Shown: in pieces, positions 35,786 through 43,863 of the stretch
Layout of the letters: each line of letters begins with the position of its first letter
Position numbering within the stretch: position 1 is the first letter of the stretch
NCBI GenBank assembly: GCA_949293335.1
Contig: CASFDA010000013.1
Span: 372,001-436,000, forward strand
Source: an uncultured Spirochaetales bacterium
GTDB lineage: Bacteria > Spirochaetota > Spirochaetia > Sphaerochaetales > Sphaerochaetaceae
DNA: 64,000 nt
Reading direction: 5' to 3'
Translations under genes and position numbers: made by a program
The notes under the pieces: model-generated
What the model saw: the letters and a program-made list of their open reading frames with translations, nothing else
Databases searched by the model: none
What the model was told of the DNA's origin: nothing

Positions 35786-35803
35786 TTGGCATAGAACTTG
35801 CTT
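35786..35803 (+). promoter_or_regulatory. Sigma-54 (-24/-12) promoter of the tct operon
   Basis: TGGCATAGAACTTGCT matches the consensus TGGCAC-N5-TTGCT closely, with GG (35788) and GC (35800) exactly 10 bp apart. Start of transcription is expected near 35813, just upstream of the tctC ribosome binding site. An enhancer-binding activator is encoded immediately upstream. Confidence 0.85.
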
Positions 35804-35834
35804 ATGAACTGCTGTAAAACAAAAGGAGGAAAAC

Positions 35835-36818
35835 ATGAAGAAATCTCTTCTCGTCATCCTGATGGCAGTACTCATCATCACAAGTGTATTTGCCAATGGA
35901 GCTCAAGAGGAAGGAGTATATCCTTCAAGCGCAGTTGAGTTCGTGGCTCTCGGAAATCCAGGAGGTGGATCCGATGTTCTTGCCAGAAACATTGTTGAGG
36001 TAATCAATTCAAACGACATGTGTCCTCAGCCGGTCAATGTCATCAACAAAGGCGGTGGCGGCGGTGCTGTAGGAATTGCATACTTCAATCAGAAGAAGGA
36101 TGCTGATTACGGTCTGATGACGATCAACTCCACTCACTGTCTCCTGATACACACTACTGATGTCATCCCTGCTGGTGTAAAACCTTGGACACCTATTGCA
36201 GCTGTCGCAACGGACCAGCAGACACTTGTGACAAGGGTTGAGAGTCCATACAACTCATGGGCAGACGTTGAAAAGGCTATCAAGGAAAATCCAGGAAGCA
36301 TGACGATCGGATGTTGTGACGATATTGATGCCATGACTCTGAATATCCTTGAGAGAGAAACCGGTACACAGTTCAACCATACTGCATACTTTGCTTCTAG
36401 TGAAATCTTCACATCCCTTCTTGGAGGTCATGTTGATTTCGCAATCGCAAACCCGTCCGAAATCGTCGGACTTCTCGAAGGTGGCAGGGTCAAGGTGCTT
36501 GGAACATTCTCAGCTGAACGTATTTCTGGACTGTTTGAGGATATTCCGACATTTACAGAACTTGGTTATCCAGGATGTCTGGTCGAACAGATGAGAGGTG
36601 TTGTAGGCCCTGCGAACATGTCTAGGGATGTACAGCTCTACTGGTCTGACATCATGGAGAAAGTCTGCCAGACTGAAGAATGGCAGAAGAACTATATTGA
36701 AACAAATTACCTTACACCCAACTTCATGCCGGCTGATGAATTCACATCTTACCTTGAACAGCATGAAGCTGATCTCGTCGCTTTTGCTGAACAGAGCGGC
36801 ATGAAAGTAACAAGATAA
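35835..36818 (+). CDS. tctC: Tripartite tricarboxylate transporter substrate-binding protein (TctC/Bug)
   Basis: A 327-residue periplasmic binding protein. It has a type I signal peptide (MKKSLLVILMAVLIITSVFA, cut before NGAQEE), then the Bug-family VEFVALGNPGGGSDVLARNI, NKGGGGGAVG, and the ADYGLMTI segment. Such proteins capture carboxylates for the TctAB channel. The substrate cannot be inferred from the sequence alone. AAAGGAGG directly precedes the ATG. It is the first gene after the -24/-12 promoter. Confidence 0.92.
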   Translation: MKKSLLVILMAVLIITSVFANGAQEEGVYPSSAVEFVALGNPGGGSDVLARNIVEVINSNDMCPQPVNVINKGGGGGAVGIAYFNQKKDADYGLMTINSTHCLLIHTTDVIPAGVKPWTPIAAVATDQQTLVTRVESPYNSWADVEKAIKENPGSMTIGCCDDIDAMTLNILERETGTQFNHTAYFASSEIFTSLLGGHVDFAIANPSEIVGLLEGGRVKVLGTFSAERISGLFEDIPTFTELGYPGCLVEQMRGVVGPANMSRDVQLYWSDIMEKVCQTEEWQKNYIETNYLTPNFMPADEFTSYLEQHEADLVAFAEQSGMKVTR

Positions 36819-36829
36819 TTGTTCTTCCC

Positions 36830-36853
36830 GTGGCCACAGCAAAATGTGGCCAC
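36830..36853 (+). other. Intercistronic hairpin between tctC and tctB
   Basis: GTGGCCACA, loop GCAAAA, and TGTGGCCAC form a perfect 9-bp stem without a T-run. Such hairpins can protect the tctC mRNA 3' end and make the binding protein more abundant than the membrane parts. Confidence 0.7.
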
Positions 36854-36875
36854 AATTAAAAATCAGGAGAATCAA

Positions 36876-37343
36876 ATGTTGGTTTTAGAGATTATAATGA
36901 TGGCTTTCTCTGTCCTTTTCATGGTCGTTGGAGTCAGGGACTATGGTATATGGACAGGACAGGCCCCTGGAGGCGGTCTCTTTCCTCTCATCGGAGGCGG
37001 CCTGATACTCATCTGCTGTATAGCAGATATCATAATGAGAATAGTCAAGAAGCAGTCGCTCAATGGAAGGATGTATGAGGGAGAGGACGAGTATATCATG
37101 CTTGGATTCGTTCCACGTCGCTTCAGACCACTTGCCGTAGTTATCTATGGCTTTTTCGGTATCCTTCTGCTTGAATATGGCGGCTTTGTAATCTGTAGTT
37201 TCTTCACATGCTTCATATGGCTTTTTGCCATCAGCAAGAGAACACTGCTCAGATCTGCATTGATTTCATTAGCAACGACAGCCATCCTTTATGGTATTTT
37301 CGTGGCATGGCTCAATATCCCGTTTCCCAGGGGAATATTCTAA
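36876..37343 (+). CDS. tctB: Tripartite tricarboxylate transporter small membrane subunit (TctB)
   Basis: A 155-residue protein with about four hydrophobic segments, including LEIIMMAFSVLFMVVGV at the start and LAVVIYGFFGILLLEYGGFV. The APGGGLFPLIGGGLIL segment is typical of TctB. The start at 36876 is chosen because AGGAG lies 8 nt upstream; a longer TTG frame would run through the hairpin. The order C-B-A is the usual one. Confidence 0.88.
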   Translation: MLVLEIIMMAFSVLFMVVGVRDYGIWTGQAPGGGLFPLIGGGLILICCIADIIMRIVKKQSLNGRMYEGEDEYIMLGFVPRRFRPLAVVIYGFFGILLLEYGGFVICSFFTCFIWLFAISKRTLLRSALISLATTAILYGIFVAWLNIPFPRGIF

Positions 37344-37358
37344 AAAAGAGAGGCCGAT

Positions 37359-38867
37359 ATGGTAGAAAACATCCAGAATCTTTTATTTGGCTTCCAGAGT
37401 CTTTTCACTTTCCAGAATCTGATGATGACATTCATCGGTGGAACCTTAGGTATCATTGTTGGGGCAATGCCTGGAATCGGAGCTGCTGCGGGAGTTGCAT
37501 TGCTTCTTCCTATGACGTTCAAGATGGATCCTACAACAGCGATCATCATGCTTGCCGGCATTTATTATGGTGATATGTTTGGCGGAGCTTATTCTGCTAC
37601 TCTGCTGAACATTCCAGGTGACTCTTCTGCTGTATGTACATCTCTGGACGGTTATCCACTTGCACAGAAAGGAAAAGCAGGAAAGGCACTATGCACATCG
37701 AATGTATCGTCCTTCATTGGCGGAACAATAGGAATTCTGTTCCTTACATTCTGCGGTCCAGCCCTTGCTGAGATCGGACTGAATTTTGGTCCTGCTGAAT
37801 CTGCCGCCCTCATATTCTTTGCAATGACCAGCATCGGCTGGATACTTGGAGACAATCCACTCAAAGGACTGATTGCAACAGGTCTTGGAATCATGCTTGC
37901 GACGATCGGCACGGACTCGGCAACAGGTCAGATCCGCTTTGCCTTCGGGAACTACAACCTTTATTCAGGCCTCACATTCGTACCTCTGATCATAGGTATG
38001 TTCGGTTTCAGCCAGCTTATTGATATGGCAACAGCGAAGAAAGAGAACAATGTAAGTGCTGTGACAAAGATCTCACTCAAGGAGAGCCTTCTTACAAAGG
38101 ATGAACTGATAAGCATCCTTCCTGTCAGCATCAGGAGCAGTCTTCTTGGAAACTTCGTCGGATTTCTTCCTGGCGCAGGTGGTACGACAGCTGCATTCCT
38201 TGCCTACATACTCGAGAGAAATGTGGGGCACAGAAAGGAATTCCTTGGTACTGGTGAAATAACGGGAGTAGCTGCATCAGAAGCAGCGAATAATGCTGCG
38301 GCCGTCGGATCGTTCGTCCCTCTGTTGAGTCTTGGCATTCCTGGCTCTTCAACATCTGCAGTCCTGCTTGGCGGACTTTTGATGTGGGGCCTTCATCCCG
38401 GCCCGCTGTTGTTTGAAAGCAACCCTGAATTCGTATGGAGTCTCATCGCTTCGATGTATATAGGAAATATAGTATGTTTCATTGTGGGAACACTGATGAT
38501 CCCTGCCCTTGTCTCCATCCTGAAAATCTCGGGCAAGACCATGATTCCTATCATAACGGTCATTTGTATAATTGGTTCCTATTCCTGCAACAATAACAGC
38601 TTCGATGTGCTTGTAATGCTCATTTCCGGCTTTGCGGCCTTCTATCTCGAGAAATTCGGGTTCTCGACTGCACCGCTGTTGCTTGCATTCGTACTTGCAC
38701 CAACACTTGAGCTCCAGCTCAGATTGGCTCTGGGAATATCACAGGGAAATGCAATGATATTCCTCACCCGTCCTATATCTTGCGTGATTGTGATTCTGAC
38801 TGTACTCATGCTCTTCAGTCCGCTGATTAAGAACAAAGTAGTCAGGAGAATGAAAAAGGAGAAATGA
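37359..38867 (+). CDS. tctA: Tripartite tricarboxylate transporter large permease (TctA)
   Basis: A 502-residue permease with about 11-12 membrane segments. Recognised by TFIGGTLGIIVGAMPGIGAA, AGIYYGDMFGGAYSATLLNI, PGDSSAVCTSLDGYPLAQKG and FLPGAGGTTAAFLAYILER. Solute is moved with an ion gradient, delivered by TctC. It follows tctB by 15 bp and precedes the dehydrogenase by 3 bp. Confidence 0.96.
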   Translation: MVENIQNLLFGFQSLFTFQNLMMTFIGGTLGIIVGAMPGIGAAAGVALLLPMTFKMDPTTAIIMLAGIYYGDMFGGAYSATLLNIPGDSSAVCTSLDGYPLAQKGKAGKALCTSNVSSFIGGTIGILFLTFCGPALAEIGLNFGPAESAALIFFAMTSIGWILGDNPLKGLIATGLGIMLATIGTDSATGQIRFAFGNYNLYSGLTFVPLIIGMFGFSQLIDMATAKKENNVSAVTKISLKESLLTKDELISILPVSIRSSLLGNFVGFLPGAGGTTAAFLAYILERNVGHRKEFLGTGEITGVAASEAANNAAAVGSFVPLLSLGIPGSSTSAVLLGGLLMWGLHPGPLLFESNPEFVWSLIASMYIGNIVCFIVGTLMIPALVSILKISGKTMIPIITVICIIGSYSCNNNSFDVLVMLISGFAAFYLEKFGFSTAPLLLAFVLAPTLELQLRLALGISQGNAMIFLTRPISCVIVILTVLMLFSPLIKNKVVRRMKKEK

Positions 38868-38870
38868 GAA

Positions 38871-40235
38871 ATGATAAACTTCGGGATTTTGCTTGAAGAA
38901 GCAAAGAAAAAAAAGAAATGCAAAGTTGCTGTCCTAGGCTCAAATGGAAGTTTTGGATACACATTCCTTTCCCAGCTTCTTCTCATGGAGGATTTGCTTG
39001 ATATCAGGGTTGTCTGTGATCTCGACATCGAGAAGACAAAAGAAGTCCTCAAGGAACAGGGATATGATGAAAAGAGATTCTATCCTTGCAAGAGTGAAGA
39101 GGATATCAGGAAAGCAGGTGATGATGCGATCATCATCATTGACAATGCAAGTCTTGCCAAAAAGACAGATGCTGACGTCATTGTGGAAGCCACTGGAAAT
39201 CCTGAAATGAGTGCCGTTCATGCAGAAGAGGCACTTCTGAGCGGCAAGCATGTCGTCATGGTATCAAAAGAAGCTGATGTGATCGCAGGGCCATACCTTT
39301 TTAAGCTTGCAAAGGAAAAAGGTCTTATATACTCGATTGCAATCGGTGACCAGCCTGCAAACCTCATCAACTGGATCTCATATATCAAGGCACTTGGAAT
39401 GGAGGTCATCTGCGCTGGAAAATCGAGTGAATATGATTTTGTATATGACCTTGATACAGGTGATTTCCGCTATCGTTCAGAGAGTGCCAATATTCCTGAA
39501 CTCAAGAATTACTGGCATCTGGGAAGCGATATGAGGAAGACTCTGGAGATGCGTAGCAAACTTCTGGACGCTTATCCCCAGTTTGCAGTTCCTGATTACA
39601 ATGAGATGAATGTGATTGCGAACGCAACAGGCCTTTCTCCTTCGCAAAAGCATTTCCACTACCCCATCATCAATGTAACCGAGCTAGCTGATGTCTATGC
39701 TCTTGAAGAGGATGGTGGCCTCTTAAGTCACAAGAACTCGCTCGATACATTCAATTGCCTTCACCGTCCGGATGAGGTGAGCTTTGCCGGTGGTGTATTC
39801 GTGATAGTAAAAAGTCACAATGCTACAATCACGAGAATACTGAAAGAAAAAGGACATGTAGTCAGCAGCAACAGCAAATATCTTGCGTTGTATCTCCCGT
39901 ATCATTACATGGGAATGGAAGCACCAATGTCTGTTCTTGAAGCATATTACCTCGGGATATCGAGTTACGAATCCTGTGAAAACAGGGCAGTAATGGTTTC
40001 AAGGACTACACGGGACTTCAAGAAAGGGGAAGTGCTGTCGCTACATACTCACCACCGGTGCATAATGGACCTTGATGTCACACTTGAAAAGACAGAGGAT
40101 GTGGCTCCTGATACAGCTCCCTACTACCTGATTGCAGAAAAGAAGCTGAAGAGGGATATTCCCAAGGGAACTGTAATCACAACAGATATGGTCGACTTAG
40201 AGAATTCCGAACTTTACCGGATGATCAACAGCTGA
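38871..40235 (+). CDS. COG4091-type NAD(P)-dependent dehydrogenase with C-terminal SAF domain
   Basis: A 454-residue enzyme. A Rossmann fold begins at about residue 17 (CKVAVLGSNGSFGYTFLSQL), and the segment DADVIVEATGNPEMSAVHAEEA is typical of the group called predicted homoserine dehydrogenase with SAF domain. The C-terminal 90 residues (VMVSRTTRDFKKGEVLSLH, DIPKGTVITTDMV) form the SAF fold. True homoserine dehydrogenase activity is doubtful in this group; placement after tctCBA suggests it oxidises the imported compound. Last gene of the operon, followed by a terminator. Confidence 0.8.
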   Translation: MINFGILLEEAKKKKKCKVAVLGSNGSFGYTFLSQLLLMEDLLDIRVVCDLDIEKTKEVLKEQGYDEKRFYPCKSEEDIRKAGDDAIIIIDNASLAKKTDADVIVEATGNPEMSAVHAEEALLSGKHVVMVSKEADVIAGPYLFKLAKEKGLIYSIAIGDQPANLINWISYIKALGMEVICAGKSSEYDFVYDLDTGDFRYRSESANIPELKNYWHLGSDMRKTLEMRSKLLDAYPQFAVPDYNEMNVIANATGLSPSQKHFHYPIINVTELADVYALEEDGGLLSHKNSLDTFNCLHRPDEVSFAGGVFVIVKSHNATITRILKEKGHVVSSNSKYLALYLPYHYMGMEAPMSVLEAYYLGISSYESCENRAVMVSRTTRDFKKGEVLSLHTHHRCIMDLDVTLEKTEDVAPDTAPYYLIAEKKLKRDIPKGTVITTDMVDLENSELYRMINS

Positions 40236-40249
40236 AAACAAAAAGTGCT

Positions 40250-40286
40250 GCCGTCGCATGTTGTTTTGCGACGGCATTATTTTTCC
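40250..40286 (+). terminator. Rho-independent terminator of the tct operon
   Basis: GCCGTCGCA, an 8-nt loop, TGCGACGGC, then ATTATTTTT. It is followed by about 115 bp of AT-rich DNA before the next gene, with nothing else recognised. Confidence 0.93.
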
Positions 40287-40403
40287 TAGAATCCCATTCT
40301 TTCATGTAATACGTTAATAATGTAATCGTTTATTTAGTAAAAATTAATAAAAACTACTAAATATGATATAGTTTATATATTGATAACGTTAAATCTTTGA
40401 TAA

Positions 40404-40916
40404 TTATGCTTTCTTGCTGGATAATGCTTTGCTGAAATCCTCAGCAACCTCAAGAACAAATTTTCCGAGGAACTTCTTCCTGTGCATCTTTGTTCCTATT
40501 GGAAAATCATAGATCTCATTGCCGTATGAAACTCTGACGACTACCCTTTCGATTTTCTCTGAAGACTTTTCCGAGACAATGACAGAGCTTGAAAGCGCTT
40601 TTTCATCTGGAAAACTGAAGAACTCATCCTCACAAGCGACCCCCTTTACCCCTGTTTTCTCATTGATTGCAACAAGAAAATTCGCTCCAGCATCAGATAC
40701 AAAGTGTCCGATTTTGATATCATCCGCCTTGCCCATCTTCCCAATGTTCTCCTTGAGGACCCTATAAGTCCTCGCTTTTCTTTCCTCCTGTGCCTTTTTT
40801 TCATGACGGCCGACTAAAAGATAACGGATATTGAGAATTGTAAAAGGAATAATTATAATCAGCAGAATAATTTGCAATACACTCACGTCAGTTCTCCACT
40901 GAAGAAAGTCTAACAT
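40404..40916 (-). CDS. Hypothetical protein with N-terminal membrane helix
   Basis: A 170-residue protein with one hydrophobic segment near the start (VLQIILLIIIIPFTILNIRY, about 13-32), then a soluble region with FVSDAGANFLVAINEKTGVK and RVVVRVSYGNEIYDFPIGTK. No family is recognised. It lies between the tct operon (convergent) and the AlkD-like gene (divergent) and appears to stand alone. Confidence 0.65.
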   Translation of the reverse strand: MLDFLQWRTDVSVLQIILLIIIIPFTILNIRYLLVGRHEKKAQEERKARTYRVLKENIGKMGKADDIKIGHFVSDAGANFLVAINEKTGVKGVACEDEFFSFPDEKALSSSVIVSEKSSEKIERVVVRVSYGNEIYDFPIGTKMHRKKFLGKFVLEVAEDFSKALSSKKA

Positions 40917-40998
40917 ACTACTCTCTCTTCTCCTAGCATATTGGAAACAACATCATTAAGTGCAGGGGGAAAAAGACTTTTGCTGTATAATGATCATC

Positions 40999-41691
40999 AT
41001 GAGCATCAGAATAGATTATTCCTCCTTTCCTGACAGGGAGAGGAAAAGTGCTTTTACAAATAAGCTGATCCCTGAAAGTCCTTTAAAAAGTGCCGGAGTG
41101 TCAGTTCCACATTTGAGAGAGATTGCAAGAACAATTTCAAGCGATGACATTGAAATCGTGTATATTGAAGATGTTGTCATCAAAGGAATTTGCATATTCT
41201 CAAGAAAGGAAAGTTTTGATGAAAAGAAGGAGAAGATAGAGTCCTTCCTTCCCTTGCTCTGCAGCTGGATGGTGACAGATATCGTCTCCTCTTCTCTGTA
41301 CTACAGGAAAAGTGATGAGGAGAAAGTCTATTCTTATTTTCTTTCACTGATTGATCGGGAAGAGGAGATGACAAGGCGTCTTGGCATAATTGCCCTCATG
41401 AAGAGACAATTCATGGAGAGGGAAAAAGGAGATGAAATTTTGTCAAAGCTTGTCAGGATACACACTGACCACTACTTGTTGCAGATGGCGATAGCGTGGT
41501 ATTTCGCGACAAGCTATACGTATTTCCCCGAAAAGACCCTTCCCTATTTCAGGAAACTAGACATCCCGATACAGAAAAAAGCCAGATCAAAGTGCAGGGA
41601 CTCGAGAAGAATATCAAAAGAAGGAAAAGAGAAGCTGGATGAACTTCTCACTCTCCCTTCTTGTCAAAACGATCCAGATAATCTCTCTTGA
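40999..41691 (+). CDS. DNA alkylation repair (AlkD-like HEAT-repeat) protein
   Basis: About 230 residues. Segments such as LKSAGVSVPHLREIARTI, SWMVTDIVSSSLYYRKSD (matching the NWDLVDxS motif position) and QKKARSKCRDSRRISKEGKE fit the AlkD glycosylase group, which removes alkylated bases with HEAT-like repeats. The start is uncertain: ATG at 40999 gives the normal length; ATG at 40990 and GTG at 40960 are in frame. No convincing ribosome binding site was found; TATAAT lies at 40986. The 3' end overlaps tgt by 44 bp. Confidence 0.75.
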   Translation: MSIRIDYSSFPDRERKSAFTNKLIPESPLKSAGVSVPHLREIARTISSDDIEIVYIEDVVIKGICIFSRKESFDEKKEKIESFLPLLCSWMVTDIVSSSLYYRKSDEEKVYSYFLSLIDREEEMTRRLGIIALMKRQFMEREKGDEILSKLVRIHTDHYLLQMAIAWYFATSYTYFPEKTLPYFRKLDIPIQKKARSKCRDSRRISKEGKEKLDELLTLPSCQNDPDNLS

Positions 41692-42787
41692 ATTGAGTGA
41701 ACCTATCTTCCCTTATTGCACTTTTTACCCTTTCCATGAGGTCAAACAAATATGTGAGGTTATGCTCAGTCAAAAGCATTCCTCCAAGCATCTCGTTGCA
41801 TTTGACCAGATGATGAACGTATGCTCTGGAGTATCTCTGGCAGCAAGAACAGCGGCAGTTCTCAACCAAAGGTCTGTGGTCATCCTTGAATTTCGCCTTC
41901 TTCATGACCATATATCCGTCATCTGTAAATGCAGCGCCGTTACGAGCCATACGTGTTGCTAGAACGCAGTCAAAGAGGTCAATACCATTCTCGACAGCTT
42001 CGAGAATATAATCAGGACTTCCGATTCCCATCACATATCTTGGTTTTTCAAGTGTCACATAACTGGCCGTGTGATGAAGGAAATGCCTGAATTCGCTTTT
42101 CTCTTCACCCACCGACAATCCACCGATGGCGATTCCCGGGAAATCCATTTCTGATATGACTTCCGCACTCTCTTTTCTCAAATCTTCATAGAAGTTGCCC
42201 TGACAGATTCCGAACAGGTTCCCCCTGAATTTCCCTTCATCAAGAAGTCTATTACGCTCTTCGATCGATCGCTTTGCCCACGAATGCGTTATCTCCATTG
42301 CCTCTTTTGCATTCCTGTAGTCGATCTTCGGAGGTGTGCATACATCAAGGCACATCGCGATATCGCTTCCTATTACGCTCTGTATGTCCACTACTTTCTC
42401 AGGTGTGAAGATATGTCTCGAACCATCAATATGAGACTGGAATTTCACCCCTTCTTTTCCGACCTTCCTGAGACCTGAGAGAGAAAAGACCTGGAAGCCC
42501 CCAGAGTCGGTAAGGACATTTCCCTGCCAGGAAGAGAAATTATGTACTCCATCGAATGAAGAGAGTACCTCAAGCCCCGGTCTCAGGTAGAGATGATATG
42601 TATTTGCAAGAATGAGGTTATACCCCATTTCCTTTATCTTCTCATGATAAATGCCCTTCACTGTCGCATTCGTACCGACAGGCATGAACATAGGTGTGGA
42701 AACACTTCCATGTGGAAGTGTGAGCGTACCGAGGCGCGCATTAGTATCCTTGTCTTTCTTGAAAACACTGAAGTCAAATCTTGTCAT
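41648..42787 (-). CDS. tgt: Queuine tRNA-ribosyltransferase
   Basis: A 379-residue TIM-barrel enzyme that swaps G34 for preQ1 in tRNAs for His, Asp, Asn and Tyr. Signatures: VLTDSGGFQVFSLSGLRKV (Asp94), GICQGNFYEDLRKES, GIAIGGLSVGEEKSE, ATRMARNGAAFT, and the zinc site CRCSCCQRYSRAYVHHLVKC. Length is typical. It overlaps lptG by 4 bp and ends this minus-strand series. The tRNA-Tyr at 12.7 kb, with a G at the first anticodon position, is a plausible substrate. Confidence 0.97.
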   Translation of the reverse strand: MTRFDFSVFKKDKDTNARLGTLTLPHGSVSTPMFMPVGTNATVKGIYHEKIKEMGYNLILANTYHLYLRPGLEVLSSFDGVHNFSSWQGNVLTDSGGFQVFSLSGLRKVGKEGVKFQSHIDGSRHIFTPEKVVDIQSVIGSDIAMCLDVCTPPKIDYRNAKEAMEITHSWAKRSIEERNRLLDEGKFRGNLFGICQGNFYEDLRKESAEVISEMDFPGIAIGGLSVGEEKSEFRHFLHHTASYVTLEKPRYVMGIGSPDYILEAVENGIDLFDCVLATRMARNGAAFTDDGYMVMKKAKFKDDHRPLVENCRCSCCQRYSRAYVHHLVKCNEMLGGMLLTEHNLTYLFDLMERVKSAIREDRFTQFKRDYLDRFDKKGE

Positions 42788-43863
42788 ATTCTTTTTCCCA
42801 TCAATGATAGCATATAAGAAAGGAGTATTGTCATCACCATAGGCGCAAGGACAGAGAAAAGAGGGGCCGTGAGCCCTTGCTCGGACGTAATGGAGAATAC
42901 CATGTCCGCAACGTAATACACGACGGCAATGACCAATGATTCCACTATTGAGAAAAGAAGGACATTCTTCTTGAATGTATAGTTCATTGACATGCCGATC
43001 ATCATCAGCACAAGTATTGTAAATGGCTCAAAAAGACGGGAAAGGAATTCAGTGACCTTTACCTGATAGTTTTCCCCGTCGAGAGAACGCAAGGAGCTGA
43101 GATAATCGATTGCCTGGAAGAAGTCCATCGTATCCATCTGCATGTTCTGACTGAGGAACATGTCACTTTCGACAGTGAATGAGGGTTCCACATAGCTTGA
43201 ATATGTGCTGACACTGTAACTTCCGTCACTATTCATCCTGTGGATCACCGCATTTTCAAATGTCCAAATTCCACCGCTATATGAAGCGCTAGCTGCCTCA
43301 AGCCTATAGACTGGCTTTCCTCCCTCCACAAGAATAAGGCGCGGATAAGAGAGCCTCTGATTGTCCTGATTGTATCTGTCTGCATGCACGACAAAACCGC
43401 TTTCCATATCGCTCAGGCTCACGTTTGTAGCATCCTGAGTCCCACTTCGTCCGAAGAGTTCTGTCGAGACGACATCACGGCCATTTTTCCATCTGAGGCC
43501 GAGATTCTCGTTGAAAAGAAGCATCAGGAGTGTGATGAAAATTGCGAAGAAGAAAATCGGCAATATTATCCTTCTTTTTGAATACCCTGCCGTATAGAGG
43601 GCTATGAGCTCATTGTTGGCAGAGAGGTTCGAAAGGAAATAAGAGACAGAGAATAAAAGGGAAACAGAGAGGAGCAAGAGAAAATAATCCGAAAGAGAGA
43701 AGAATGCATATAGTGCCATCTCCCTGAGCCCCAGATTATTCTGGATGAACCTATCCATATTCATGAATGTCTCAACTGCCATGACAAGGAATGAGAAGAT
43801 CAGGAAGGCCACCGTGGCAGTGACTGTTATGCTCTTTATCGTATAGCGAGTGAAGATCCTCAT
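42784..43863 (-). CDS. lptG: YjgP/YjgQ-family permease (LptG-like)
   Basis: A 359-residue inner-membrane protein with six predicted helices and a periplasmic beta domain between helices 3 and 4. Hallmarks: FLSNLSANNELIALYTAGYS and KRRIILPIFFFAIF, with a C-terminal ILVLMMIGMSMNY region. In LPS-bearing bacteria LptFG with LptB extract lipopolysaccharide from the inner membrane. Whether this organism makes LPS is unknown, so the cargo could be another glycolipid. It overlaps lptF by 4 bp. F and G assignment is by order. Confidence 0.88.
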   Translation of the reverse strand: MRIFTRYTIKSITVTATVAFLIFSFLVMAVETFMNMDRFIQNNLGLREMALYAFFSLSDYFLLLLSVSLLFSVSYFLSNLSANNELIALYTAGYSKRRIILPIFFFAIFITLLMLLFNENLGLRWKNGRDVVSTELFGRSGTQDATNVSLSDMESGFVVHADRYNQDNQRLSYPRLILVEGGKPVYRLEAASASYSGGIWTFENAVIHRMNSDGSYSVSTYSSYVEPSFTVESDMFLSQNMQMDTMDFFQAIDYLSSLRSLDGENYQVKVTEFLSRLFEPFTILVLMMIGMSMNYTFKKNVLLFSIVESLVIAVVYYVADMVFSITSEQGLTAPLFSVLAPMVMTILLSYMLSLMGKRI

